The notes beneath the pieces are model-generated. The model was not told the DNA's origin and searched no databases. It worked only from the letters and a program-made list of their open reading frames with translations. DNA of 64,000 nt from Tigriopus japonicus (Eukaryota > Arthropoda > Copepoda > Harpacticoida > Harpacticidae). Positions 22,044 through 34,500 of this stretch are shown here, piece after piece (the first letter of the stretch is position 1; each line of letters opens with the position of its first letter). The stretch covers positions 6,787,698 through 6,851,697 of the forward strand of contig CM021312.1 in the NCBI GenBank assembly GCA_010645155.1, written 5' to 3'. A program made the position numbers and the translations under genes.

Positions 22044-22490
22044 NNNNNNNNNNNNNNNNNNNNNNNNNNNNNNNNNNNNNNNNNNNNNNNNNNNNNNNNN
22101 NNNNNNNNNNNNNNNNNNNNNNNNNNNNNNNNNNNNNNNNNNNNNNNNNNNNNNNNNNNNNNNNNNNNNNNNNNNNNNNNNNNNNNNNNNNNNNNNNNNN
22201 NNNNNNNNNNNNNNNNNNNNNNNNNNNNNNNNNNNNNNNNNNNNNNNNNNNNNNNNNNNNNNNNNNNNNNNNNNNNNNNNNNNNNNNNNNNNNNNNNNNN
22301 NNNNNNNNNNNNNNNNNNNNNNNNNNNNNNNNNNNNNNNNNNNNNNNNNNNNNNNNNNNNNNNNNNNNNNNNNNNNNNNNNNNNNNNNNNNNNNNNNNNN
22401 NNNNNNNNNNNNNNNNNNNNNNNNNNNNNNNNNNNNNNNNNNNNNNNNNNNNNNNNNNNNNNNNNNNAACTGCGCTACACCATCTTCCCT
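22044..22490 (-). mobile_element. Assembly gap (424 N) containing or bordering a second SINE copy
   Basis: The 24 bases after the gap, read on the minus strand, are GGGAAGATGGTGTAGCGCAGTT, identical to the head of the SINE at 572-798. The rest of the SINE would lie inside the gap. Open frames that cross the N run are not meaningful. Confidence 0.6.
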
Positions 22491-23213
22491 TTGGTCGTCC
22501 CTCTGAACATACTTTAGGGTAGATTTTCAAAACAGTAGGAGGCCCTATAAAGCTTATCCAAAATGAACAAAATGAACCCAAAGTACAAAAGTCTCTACAA
22601 AATGGCATTTGTTTTAAGATTAGACATTCACAACAAAAACTGCTGTCAAACACGAAACAAAGTGCGACATCTATTGAGCCAAATTGAAAACTGTTTTGTT
22701 CAATCACCTACATGTCAAGTATGCCTCCAAACAAGATCAAATGCATCAAATTCATCGAAAACAAATTTGAAAAATCGATACACACAGACAGAAATACCAA
22801 ATAATGCCGCAGTCAAAGAATATTTCATCAATACTGGGCTTTTTAAATATTTTTTTGACTTTTGAAGAAAATATAAATTGGATATTTTATCACCTTTTTG
22901 CAAATAATTTTCTCGGCCCTACTGAGTTTTGAGTTTAATTTGTCGCAGTTTTGCCATATTGGTCCTTTGGGGTCAAAAAGCTTACGACAACGTGACTTCT
23001 CAAATGGCAAGAGATCGAATCTCCAACGAGTAAAATATGGCAGCACTGCCAACTCGAAGTCCATCAGCAATAACTATGATCAAACTCGAATTCGATTTTG
23101 GTTTGAGTGTTGCCATATTCGTCCTTGTTTAGGTCTTTTTCAAAAAAGTTTAAAACAGCAAGCCTTTTGAATGACAATTGAACTTCAGAGTCAACAATAT
23201 CAACACTCCCAAC

Positions 23214-23817
23214 TAGTGATGTGAAATCTGGGCTTGGGCAAGTTTTTTCACGGGAGGTTGCAAGGTAGGGTCACCTAATGGAGATTTTGTGCTTTGCTAA
23301 CCAACTCAAGTAAACACAAATTTGAGGTTAATTTGCAACCCTGATCCAAAGTTGCAAAAGTCAGGGGCGCGTTTCAGTGCTTCTTAATGAAAAACCGGTT
23401 TATGAAGATAGGTAGGCAGAAGGGAATACCATTTCACTGAAGGTAAATTGGCGACCCCAGTGTACAATGTCACGAAAAAAAGCTTGCCCAAGCGCTCAAG
23501 TCACTACTGATGGGTTTCGAGTTGAATTTTTGGCCGAGTTTTGCCAGTTTGGATTTTTAGGTCAAAAAGTTGACCCCCAACTAATCTTCTCAACTAGAGA
23601 CGTCATAAAATATGGCAGCACTGCCAACTCGAAATCCAAAAGTAAAGCTACTGATGGAACTCGAAATCGAACTAGTTCGAGTGTTGCCAAATTGGTCCCT
23701 GTTTAGGTCTTTTTGAAAACGTTCAATACAACCTGCCCTAATCAACAATGATAAACTTCCGAGTAAAAAATGGCAGCACTCCCGGTTCAAAACCCATCAC
23801 TACAAGTCACATCACTA
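23214..23817. mobile_element. hAT-like element inserted in the older one and itself interrupted
   Basis: The octamer CTCCCAAC flanks it (23206-23213, 23818-23825). The terminal inverted repeats are about 29 bp with mismatches: TAGTGATGTGAAATCTGGGC versus TAGTGATGTGACTTGAGCGC, both running into GCTTGGGCAAG. Removing the insert at 23505-23802 and one copy of its duplication leaves 298 bp of sequence unrelated to the insert. Confidence 0.88.
23505..23802 (-). mobile_element. 298-bp hAT-like element, innermost layer
   Basis: The octamer CAAGTCAC flanks both ends (23497-23504, 23803-23810). The ends are TACTGATGGGTTTCGAGTTG and, complemented, TAGTGATGGGTTTTGAACCG. It is exactly the same length as, and close in sequence to, the copy at 59905-60202, in opposite orientation. 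Confidence 0.92.
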
Positions 23818-25977
23818 CTCCCAACTCGAAACACATCGCTGAAGAGGATAGGTTTAAAGAAGAAATGGATAGAAAAATTTGTAAGTCCAACCTAGCACAC
23901 TGGCTTCCTTTTTTTAAACCTCTAGTTCAAGAAAAAAATGAAAAATTAGATCACATTTCTCATGGCCTTACAAGTTTTGTGTTTAAAGGTAACCTCAAAA
24001 ATGAACATATAAAGTCAAAAACAACAAAATATTTTACCAAAGAATCAATTCAACCATCCATTATTTGTGGTTGAAAATGTTGGTCAGCAATATTTAGAAA
24101 AAATACTTTTGTCAGTTTTATCAGTCTTCCTTTTTCTCTTTTTTAGGCCTGCTGAGATCAGTATAATAAAAAATATCAATCATAAACTGCACGTAGTTAA
24201 GTTAATTTAGATTTCAAAGAGAAGCTGAATAACCCAAAACTTTCAATGTAACCAGTCTCTTGTCATTTCTCCTGTGAGCTTTGTAAATGTGAAAAAAATC
24301 TGGAAATTAGTTTGGCAGGTCTTTTTCCAGACTAGGTCTCACTTGTTTGGTCTTTGTAATAGTTGAAGCTCATTTACAGGACACCAGCTTGAGCAATTTC
24401 ACCAATTTTGGTGACTTCAGAGTCCTCTGGAGTATTTTGAATAACCATCAAGACAGATTTTTGCCAAATATTTATCTTTTGTCTTTGCAGTTTTGGTATC
24501 CTGCAGAGCAATTCAACTACTGCTTTATCTGCTTTATGCTTTCAATATTTCCCCTTCTGGTAAGAAAGATTGAAATAATATAGAAACCTCTAAAGAAATA
24601 GACCTGGAATTTGTTGAGCTATTTCAAAAGGTTCTCACTAGGGTGCACCTTGGCAATACATTTTTTAAGTGTCGGAGAAACTACGCAGGCCTAGAACTGG
24701 GCCATTAACTCCTCCCGGTCAGAGGCAGGGTTGCCAAGTGGTCAAATCCTCGGTGTGAAAAAGTGGCAAATTTGAGACCTGTACGTTGAGAAAGGAAAAA
24801 TTTCCTCGGCCACTTACAAAGTGGCCAAAATAGCAAAAAGTTAAAAAAATATTTGATTTTTGTAAATGGATCGTGCAAAAGTCTTCAATCTTACTACATT
24901 TTGAAGTGCTATGATCCTTTTGATCATTTTCAGTCAGAATGAAAGTCAAAATCATAAAGAAAGAATAAAAATTTGCCTGAGTTGCCCAAAAGTTGCGTGA
25001 AAAGGCAAATATTTCCGAAGAATATCGTGAAATACTTGCCCAAACAAGGGGAAGATCATAGTACAAATGAAAGTGCGCAAGACGTATTTTCAATGTCAAA
25101 TCCTATAATTGCGTGAACTAATGATTGTGAATCAAATTATCATCTTCATTGAGCACCTTAATATAATTTGGGAGAAGCAAACCGTAAGCAGGAGGAGCAT
25201 ACCAAAAACTATAGGTTTTTCAAAAATTTGCAGTCTACGAATACGTTTGTTTGGGCAAGTTTCAACTAGTTGCTGATGAAAAACAGCCCTTGCTGCCCGC
25301 AATGAAATTTCACGGCAGGCCTGCTCGTGTATCTCCACTCCATGGACCTCTTTGGTTCTCTGACCAGCTTTGCCGGATGCTGTAGAGGCCTCTCGGCCAC
25401 TTTTGCTCCAAAATTCGGCCACTTTCGGCCACAAAACGAAACACATTTTTTCACCAAAAACAGGGGTTTCATCCAAACCTAAAATTGAGCTATTAAAGTT
25501 TTTACCTTTGTACAAAAAACATTTGGCCCAGTTTTCGCACATAATGGGAACTACTATTGATTGAGTAGTTTAAACCAAAAAAAGGCGTAACCAAAAACAA
25601 AGGGGGGGCAACCGCAAAATAATGGGATGCATAGCTTTTTTAAGATTTTATTTAGGAAACGTGGGAACTACCATTAGGAAAATCATATTGTGATTTTTTT
25701 CAAAATCAGTTACACATGCGTGTGCCAAAGGTTTTGACTTTATAACGGTCTCTTTTTCACAGACTCCCTTGTTAAAAATTCTAGTTTGGATTTTTTTTAC
25801 CAATTTTAACCGGTACACAGAATGTCATTCCATGTAAATGTCAAAAAAGATAAAACCCGAGTGGGGAAAAGTCAAGTCTGATAAACCATTGGTCTATAAG
25901 GGAGTTGGAACTAGCTGCCCGATAAAGTCCTTGAACTTAGGGCAGGTCACAGATAGTGGACAACAAGTACTCTAAAT

Positions 25978-26013
25978 TAGAGCGCTACAATAAAATTTTA
26001 TTTTAGTGCTCTA
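25978..26013. mobile_element. 36-bp palindrome made of two hAT-type termini
   Basis: TAGAGCGCTACAATAAAA is followed at once by a near-complement ending TTTTAGTGCTCTA, with no interior. The terminus matches the first 18 bp of the element in USP32 intron 11 (TAGAGCGCTATAATAAAA) at all but one base. The flanking octamers CTCTAAAT and GTCTAGAT agree at 6 of 8 positions. It looks like an element reduced to its ends. Confidence 0.6.
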
Positions 26014-26245
26014 GTCTAGATGAGACTTAAAACTTTATAGTGGGTCGTCTAATGAATTGATTCGTCGCAAAGAGGGAGTAAGTAAGTTCTTCAGCAAAAG
26101 AGCGAAACAAATTTTCTTGCTCTTGGTAAAAGCACAATCAAATCAAGAAACAATACTTTCGTCAAAGCTCTCCCACTTTAGTGATAGTCATCTAAAATAT
26201 TTAATCCTTGGTTTTCAGTCAGAATGAAAGTCAAAAACAGAAAGA

Positions 26246-26634
26246 GAGAATCAAAATTTGCCTGAGTTATATCCAAAAATTTGCGATTTTGCCAAATTTC
26301 CCTGATTTCACCTAATTTTTCGCCAAATTTGCTAATTTCGCCAAATTTATCACCAGAAATACTAAAATCGCCAGATTTATCGCTAGTGATATCAAAATCG
26401 CCAGATTTATTGCCAGTGATATCAAAATCGCCAGATTTATCGACAGTGATATCAATATCGCCAGATTTATTGACAGTGATATCAAAATCGCCAGATTTAA
26501 CGACAATGATATCAAAATCGCCAGATTTATCGACAGTGATATCAAAATCACCATATTTTTCGCCAGATCAGCTGATTTCTAGATTAATTTTTCTATCGCC
26601 AGACACGTTTCAAAATCGCCAGTTGGCAACCCTG
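26246..26634. repeat. CGCCAGATTT element with a 30-bp tandem array
   Basis: Opens like the block at 263 and ends TTGGCAACCCTG. The centre (26367-26546) holds six 30-bp units, ATCGCCAGATTTATCGACAG plus TGATATCAAA. The unit is divisible by three and lacks stops in frames on both strands, so both give repetitive open frames (ISKSPDLSTV on plus, LILISLSINLA-like on minus). The open frames follow from the repeat, not from coding. Confidence 0.75.
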
Positions 26635-28190
26635 TTGAGCACAATCTGGCATACTTTTGTCGGTGTCTTAAGCCAAAACAAAAACAATGCGCGCAAGTTC
26701 ATATGCAACCTTTTTATTGGAAATGTGCGGAAGCTGTAAGTTGTAATTGTTCTTGTACGTTGCAAAGTACTTCACGTTTTAGGAACAAAGACAGACTAAA
26801 AATAGTGGGGAAATTTGTGGATAGGCTTAATTCAACATATGAAAAGATGATCAAAGTGACTGAATGGTAGAGTCTATTTAGGAAAAAAATGAACTTAATT
26901 CAAGCAAATCCTATTTAGCAGCTTAAATACGTTATATTTCTTATATCTTACAGTTTCTGTTGATAGAGAAATTGATGTTTGAAGTGTGGGTTTGATGTGC
27001 CTTTACGGAGCAAGATCATGGACAGGTGTCACAACTAACTCTCTTTGTACATTAGAGCTGTGCATTGGTACTGATAGGTCCTCCAAATCCAATCCGAACT
27101 GAATTTTCATAATCCGAAACGAATCCGAATCCGAAAATTGGATGCTCAATCCAAACGAATCCGAATCCGAAAGTTTGTATCTCAATCCGAACGAATCCGA
27201 ATCCGAAAATTTGCCATGCAATCCGAAAAAATCCGAAAATCCGAAATGCTAAATTCAAAGTATTTTGGAAGAGACGTGTTGTTGGAAGTTTAGATGGGCA
27301 TTCTAATAACTTTTCCTTGGTGTTGAGAATTGCAGGAAGAAATTTCCCCACCCTTAAATGTCTTCGTGAAATGAGCAAATAGTTTTACTCTTTGATAATG
27401 CCTACAACAATGCATGGCCAAGCTGAGTGACTGAATGGTAGGATTTGCTAATTGAATCAACTCAATTTTTTAATGTGTTAACGCTTGTTTATTGGATAAA
27501 ACATGAAACAATTAAATAACTGGCAGAGTACTAAAAAATTCCTTAGTTGAAGGTAAGGCATTATAAAATCAAAAATAAAATGTTACTTAATGGAAATCTT
27601 GAGAATTGAAATTTCGTAAAGAATGAACTAAAAAGTTCGGATTATTTTCGGATTATGTTGGGTCCAAAAAATGTTTCGCAAATCCGAATCCGAATCCAAA
27701 TCCGACATGTTTTGACGAATCCGAACGAATCCGAAAATTCTCGCGTCAATCTGGGCACTTCAATTGATAGTTTTGATCTCCAGATTTAACTATTCTCAGC
27801 AGAGACATAATGAGAGAGAGCAAGAAACACAGATCTTTTTGCCACTTAGGGTGACGTCTAAAAAGCTAAAAAGCACGCTTGAACGGATCTTATCTTGCGA
27901 TACCATGCGGATCTATTCCTATTGGCATGATCCATATGAAGTGATTGCAAAATCAAATCTCATTTTATCTTGAACTTACTGATTGACGAGGGCGACAACA
28001 ACGGCAAACATTTGAAGCCAAGCAACGTGACAACATCAGGTTCTTTACCCGTCACTAGGGTCAAGTTGACGTTTCTTTCCCGTGAGCTTCTTTAATCACG
28101 AAAGTCAAGGTTGCGTGAGTTTCTATTGCGTCGATACCCTGACAAAACACCGATAAAAAAAACCTCTCGATTGAGCAGCAGTCTTGTTGT

Positions 28191-28527
28191 GAGATACATC
28201 TCTCTCCCTTCTCTCTTTTTCCAACAGAAAGGCCTCAGTCAATCCCAGTACGTGAGTCGTTGAGCAGCTCAGTTCGTGTGTCCCTCATTCATCAGTCCAT
28301 CTCTCTCACACACACACACAGAGAGACAGACAGTGTCGTCGTTCGTGTTCTATGAGGATCATCATGAGATTACAACAACCATTACTTATGCGTCTCTCGC
28401 TCAAAATCCTAGTGAATTGATCCATCCTCGAACATCCCGCGAAGCCGCCTCCAAGAAGGTCCTAAGGGGCCGCGAATGGAACCACCCCCTAACGCCTTTT
28501 TCACCCATTGGGGCCGCTGAATGCAGA
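28191..28527 (+). promoter_or_regulatory. Presumed USP32 5' UTR/promoter-proximal region
   Basis: Pyrimidine-rich (TCTCTCTCCC...) with a short CA microsatellite at 28307-28320 and arthropod initiator-like TCAGT at several places (near 28228, 28292). No TATA box in a convincing position. The transcript start is not determinable from sequence alone. Confidence 0.35.
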
Positions 28528-31500
28528 ATGGGCGGGAAAGAGTCCAAGGCGTTTCCCATCACCTCGGACGAAGCCTTAAAAAGAGGTAATACATGAAGGA
28601 ATGATCCCAGCCAACTAACCAAACAGAAAGCCATTCATTCACCTGAGAAAAACAAGGCTGACTAAGTTAAAAACTGATAAGAATAATCCTAAATCTGAGT
28701 GTGACATGAGTAGAGGATTGATTGATTATCTTTCTTAAGATTGGACAAAAATGTTGAATAGGAGAGTTTTACGCTCAAGGATGATGATGGATTGAAGCAA
28801 TATGCAAAGAAAGGAGAAGCCAACCATCACAAAACCAACCAAACCAACCACCCAAAGAAACGAGCTTGCGAGAATTTCACTCAATATGTTCTTGGATTGT
28901 CATTGGGGGTTAGGTTCTTTGATTTATTAGCTGATAAGTGTGGGAATGGCCAGTGAGTGTCTGTTCAGGCCAAGAATACGGCCGAATGATTAAATGAACA
29001 ACGTGAGTCTGCACACGAGTTCAATCATTAAACACTTTCCAACCTATTCCATGAGATTGAGCCAGTGAGCAATGAGTTAGGAGAAAACGACGATATCATG
29101 TCTGTCAGACATACTGAATATATGGACACTTACCTAGGATACGTACGTACATTACTGGAAATGAAACGGGTTAAATCATTCACTCTTGGATTTGAATATC
29201 GCGTCATGGAAAGTAAACCACTGGCATTGATATGGAAAAAAAGATATGACATGATTGTCTTCTTAGAAACATTGGATGATTTGATAGGAAATGTTTCCCT
29301 GACTACTGTGATAAATTATCGCATGAATAACTTACTGTATATCAAGTCAAAAATTTGTTCGACAAATCTAAATTGACGGACAACTGCTGCATATTACGGA
29401 GTTGTCGTTAAAAGAAGTCTCATCTAGGGCCAAGAATGACTAGTGTTCTAATATAATATACATTCCAGAAAACAGTTTGAAGAACGTTAAGGCCAAATCT
29501 GACGTAATTATTTGAATAATTGCGAAGTTATGATTTTCTAATCCACTAATGACGTCCTCACCCAAAAACGCACTTTCTTTTCTCAAGACATGGAATTTAT
29601 TTTGGGCGTACATGAGGAAACCTAATTTTTGTGACAACTTTGAGACGTCTCAAACAAATTTTTGGGCAGATAGGAAATTGAGACTCTAAATCAACTTGGT
29701 GGTCTCATTTCCACCTTTGGTTACCCTAGCCATAACTTCAATCACAATTGAGAGTGACCCATTACATTTTAGACGTTATAAAGATTAACTAGAAATCAAG
29801 AGAATGTCCCAACAATCCCATGATACACAACTACTTGATGCATTTGAGCAAACACTCACCGGGAATTCGTCATATCGAATAATATCGCATTACACATGAT
29901 TCAACGCAATTTCTCCGGTTTAAAGTTTCAGAATCAGAGCGTCGTCGTTTGCAAGATGCCTTTCGAAGGCTCTCCACTAATAACAATGGCCAATTGGCGG
30001 CCGTGTCCTTATCTGCGGGTGGATATGCGGGCACGGGTTCGCTTTCTCGGGCCACTTTTGTCCGAGAAGTCTTGGGCGAAGGGGTACCGCCCATTTTGGC
30101 CGATCGGATTTTTGCCTTATGTGGCGGTGGAGGCGGGAGTGGCTCGAGCAGTTCAGGATATGGAGGGTTGGGAGGCGTGTCGACTTCCAATTCTTCGGGA
30201 AACTCTGCATCTACTCGAGGACTTCACTTCCGAGAAGTTTTAACCGTGTTGGTTTTAATCACCCGAGGCACGGCGGACGAAAAGATGAAATGTAAGTGAA
30301 TTTAGAGAGAGATAGTTTTGCTTACATCACAGAGGTTTGTCTTGATGCCGTTGATTTCAGTCCTGTTTGGCGTGTTGGCCTCTGATAGCAATAATACTCA
30401 CATCGATCGAAGCGACCTGATCCGATTTCTCCGGGAATGTGACCCCGGTGCGTCCTTGGACGAATTAGCATCCTTATTCGCTGAGGTATTTGCTTGAACG
30501 ACATTTTTTTGTTAGTATCATATGTATTCAAAAGTATGTTTGATTGTTCACTTTTCAGGGCGACAAGGTGAATTATGACAAGTTTTCCAGTTGGCTTTCC
30601 GAGCATCCCCGAGCTTGTAGCGTCACTGAGTGGCTTTTAGTGCCCAATATGCACTTGAATCTTGTCAACAAGTTGGACACGCCCACTTTTTACCAAACTC
30701 TCGCCGGTGTCACTCATCTAGAAGAGCAGGAGATCGTGGAACTCGAGAAACGCTTTTGGACCATGGCCGGCAATTCGTCCTCGGGACAAATCGACCTTCA
30801 AACCATTCGACCTTTGGTCTCGCCTCCATTGCCGCCCATTCTCGTGAGCTCGTTCTTTTCGGCCTTTGATGAGAACCTGGATGGTCATATCGATTTCAAA
30901 GAGCTCTCATGCGGCGTTTCTGCGGCTTGTCGTGGTCCAGAAATGGAGCGACAAAAGTTTTGCTTCAAGATCTTCGACACGGATCGTGATGGTGTGCTCA
31001 ATGAGACCGAAATGAGGGTCATGTGTGAGTGTTTGGTGCATGTGAGAAACCAGAATACCACCATGTTCTCGTCCTTGAAACCGGACATTGAACCCATGAT
31101 CGATGAGCTACTCGAGAAACATGATCCCAAGCGATCGCGAACACTCAGTGTGCAGGAGTTCCTCGTTTGGACCGTGAACAATCCGTATCCGGAAGAGTTT
31201 TCGCGGTTGATTTTTCAAATTTGTCACATCGTTCTGGGCTTGAGGCCTTTATCGCGATCTGATGAGCGAGATATTGTCAAAGGATGGCTGGAACGGGAGG
31301 AAAAGGCTCCCTTGAGTGTGGGCACCATTTGGCATTTGATCAACATGGATTGGTGGAACCATTGGAACGCCTATGTCAGTAACAACCAAGAGGGTCAACA
31401 ACCCCCTGCTTCTACCCCATCCTCTGTTGCTAATCGCTCATCGCCCACGCCCAACGGAGACTTGGGCGTGGCCACGAGCAAAAGGTCCGGAAAGAAGAGC

Positions 31501-34500
31501 TTGGACTCGACTTTGGCCATGGACACCAATTCCGGCGTGATTGGCACAAGTTATCAACCATTAAACGAAAACGGAACTTCATCATCATCATCTTTAGAAG
31601 GTCCACCCAGCTCACTCTCACCACATCCTTCACGCAAAACCTCTGCCACTCCCCCTGTAGTCCTGACCAAGGCCCGCCCCGGCTTGATCGATAACACGCC
31701 TCTGGTGCAAAGCAATCATTCCCGAATCACGAGTTTGACGGCTGAAGGTGGCAAATTGAAAACCAGTGTCAAATTAGTGCGTGGCAAGGACTTTGAGCTC
31801 ATTCCCGAGCGTTTGTGGAAGGCCTTGGTCCTTTGGTACGGAGGATCTCCATCTTTGCCCCGTCAAGTGATTCGGAACAAGAAAGGCGAGGTCGAATTGG
31901 AGCTCAATCCGTTGAGTGTAAAGCTTCTCAAGCATCAGGTGGTCACCCGTCCTTCGAATGTCTCTTCAGTGGTTGCTGGATATAGTGCGGCTGCAGCCAC
32001 CATTTCAGCCACAACCAACGGCACCAGCTATGGGTCGAGTCTACCCTCGACCACTCGGCGATATCACGCCTATCAAGCGGCTTTCAGTCGGCGGACCACG
32101 GTCAAACAGATTGCCGAATTCCTCTCAACCCGCCTACACCTCAAACTTGACGATATGCGGCTGTGGCAATATAAAGATGATACTCAAATGAATCTTCTCG
32201 AGGACGAGAATTGCACCTTGGAGGACGCCGGACTCAAGGATGAAGGCAGTCTTTTGGTGGAAATTCGATCTCGAGATGGAACTTGGCCCGAGGAGATCAC
32301 CTCTTTGTGCAATAACAACTCGGATCGACGAGCTTCTGTGTTGAGCACCAATTTGAATGTGCGAGGTGTGACTGGTCTGACCAATCTGGGCAATACCTGC
32401 TACATGAACACGGCCTTACAATGCGTGTTCAATACCAAGATACTCGCCGAATACTTCAGTCGCAACTGTCATCTCTACGAGCTCAATCGGACCAATCCAT
32501 TGGGTATGAAAGGTCACGTGGCCAAACGCTTTGGAGATCTCATCAAGGACGTTTGGACCGTGGAGAACAAGGCCATTGCTCCGTTCAAGCTTCGGGGAAC
32601 CATTGCCAAGTATCAGCCTCATTTTGGCAGTGCCCAACAACAGGATGCCCAAGAATTGCTCTCGTTTCTCTTGGATGGGCTTCATGAAGACCTGAATCGG
32701 GTGACGGATAAACCGTATGTGGAGTTGAAGGACAGTGATGGTCGTGCCGATCTGGAGGTGGCAGCTGAGGCCTGGGAGAATCATGTCATTCGGAATCGCT
32801 CCATTGTGGTGGATCTGTTCCATGGACAATTTAAATCCAAGGTCACGTGTAAGGTCTGTGGTCATGAGAGCGTTCGATTTGATCCATTCACTTTCTTGAC
32901 CTTACCCCTTCCCATGGAGAGCTCCATCCATTTGGAAGTGATTGGTAAGTGATTCTAATCGCTGGATAGTGTGTTGAGAGCTGGGTTAGCTATATCCTTT
33001 AATTTTTAGTGATAAAGCAAGATGGCAGTGTGCCAATCAAATACGGCTTGACATTGGACATGGATTCGCGATTCTCGAGTATTCGTCCTCATTTGAGCGA
33101 ACTGTGCCATATCCCTCCTCAAAACCTGATCCTCGTGGACATTGTCCAATGCCAATTTCGGGTAAGATCTTTTACCTTTGAAGGATATATCTCGTCTCAT
33201 AACATCGCCACTCTTTTTCTTTGTACGTTTAGGCCATTCCTGCTGAAGAGCAGAAACTCAAAGGCATGAACAAGTCGTGCATTTACGCCTATGAATTCCA
33301 CTCGACCATGAATACCAACAAATCTGGTCGGAATGAGCAACAGAGCTTCTCCGAGATCCAACGAAATGTGCAATCACGTAAGTCCGAAACTAGCCCTCTT
33401 AAAAAAAACGAACCTAAAAAGAGATCTGAAGCGAAGGTTATCTAACGACCGACGAGATTTGACATTTTCGATTGTTATGAACTTACCAAATAAAAACTTT
33501 TTTTGTGTGTGTGTCAATAGCTGCCAAAAAGCCATCACAAAGCAATGGAGGAGTGATCTCTGCCAATGGGAAACCGAAGAGCAACAATGAGGTAAGTAAG
33601 TCGAGTCCATCTTCGACCAAAACGACGCAATCTGGCTCTGGAGTTAAAAAGGGTTCGAATGGAATGAAATCGGCCTCATCTTCTCATTGGATTTGTGGAG
33701 GGATCGCAGGGTGTTTCAAGGTATCATTACCGCATCCATGTAAATCATGCTACTTCAATTATAATGCAATCGGGAGGGGGAAAAACGCTCCAATCCTTGA
33801 CTGTCTTACAATGTAATCGTGGGATATATACGTATTCATTCGTGTGCAAATTGTGTCAAAATATCTCATTGCTTTTCCCTCAACGAGTCGATGGATATCG
33901 TTGTCAAAATGCTCGTAACCCCAATTTCGTCCATCTTGATACGTCTACTTTGTTTCTGCTTAATTGATCTGGATGACAGGTAATCCGTCTTGAGTGCATG
34001 TGATCCTTCCCAAGTCCAAATTCTGAATTCTAACAGCATGATGGTGATTGAGGGGTAACACAAGCCCAACAATCTGAACCATGAGATACTCATTACGAAA
34101 TTTGTTTGCTCTGATTTCATATCCAGCATATCAAGAAGCCAAATGAATCAGAAGCGAATGGACCATCGACCTCAAAGACGGAAAATTCGAGTTCCACTCT
34201 TTCAACAACAGCTAATGTACCTCCCAATTCTTCGTCATCGACTTCGGCAACGCCTACTACTTCCGGAACCACCATCCATTCCAGACAAGGAAGCTCGTCC
34301 TCTTCTTCCGGAAGTTCAGTTGAAAATGGAACTTCGGATTTTACCACTTTAACCGATATCGGCGATTGTCAGCATGGGGTCTTGGTGGCCTTGCACCGAA
34401 AAATGGTGAGGTTAAGATTAGTACAATATAATTTACAGAGTATACAGTGATGAATTGCGCCTTCCTAACAACGACTCCCCAATCGTTTCTAAAAGCATTA

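Larger units (their letters stand above)
22920..23841 (-). mobile_element. Old hAT-like element (298-bp family), split by a two-layer insertion
   Basis: The outer layer of the nest runs 22920-23213 and resumes at 23826-23841. It is colinear with, but clearly more diverged from, the 298-bp copies at 23505 and 59905: shared blocks are GTCAAAAAG, AAATATGGCAGCACTGCCAA and TGTTTAGGTCTTTTT. The right end is CGAAACACATCGCTG, a decayed terminus. No target duplication is left, consistent with age. Confidence 0.75.
23842..28190. other. Gene-free spacer with several decayed repeats
   Basis: About 24726-25010 begins CAGGGTTGCCAAGTGGTC and includes a block (AGTCAGAATGAAAGTCAAAA) shared with 26216. At 25970-26021 and 26367-26546 there are features listed separately. 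About 27053-27755 is dominated by AATCCGAA repeats at both ends (27080-27240 and 27660-27745), with TAGAGCTGTGCA at the left limit. No reliable gene is seen. Confidence 0.5.

Noticed and set aside
21856..22707. Open frames of 165-235 codons on both strands spanning 22044-22467
   Set aside because: They are mostly unknown residues created by the N run; the real flanks are a fold-back element and a SINE head.
26367..26546. CRISPR-like spaced repeats
   Set aside because: The units are contiguous with no spacers, in a eukaryotic genome; it is an ordinary tandem repeat.
24726..26634. Single large element between CAGGGTTGCCAA and TTGGCAACCCTG
   Set aside because: The ends are inverted, but the flanking octamers (GTCAGAGG, TTGAGCAC) do not match, and the right end belongs to a separate repeat also seen at 480.
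27053..27755. AATCCGAA-rich tract as a complete hAT element (left end TAGAGCTGTGCA)
   Set aside because: No matching right terminus or 8-bp duplication was found. It is repetitive, but its limits are unproven.
29065..29376. 103-codon ORF in USP32 intron 1
   Set aside because: There is no similarity, splice context or start context beyond chance, and it lies between well-supported exons 1 and 2.
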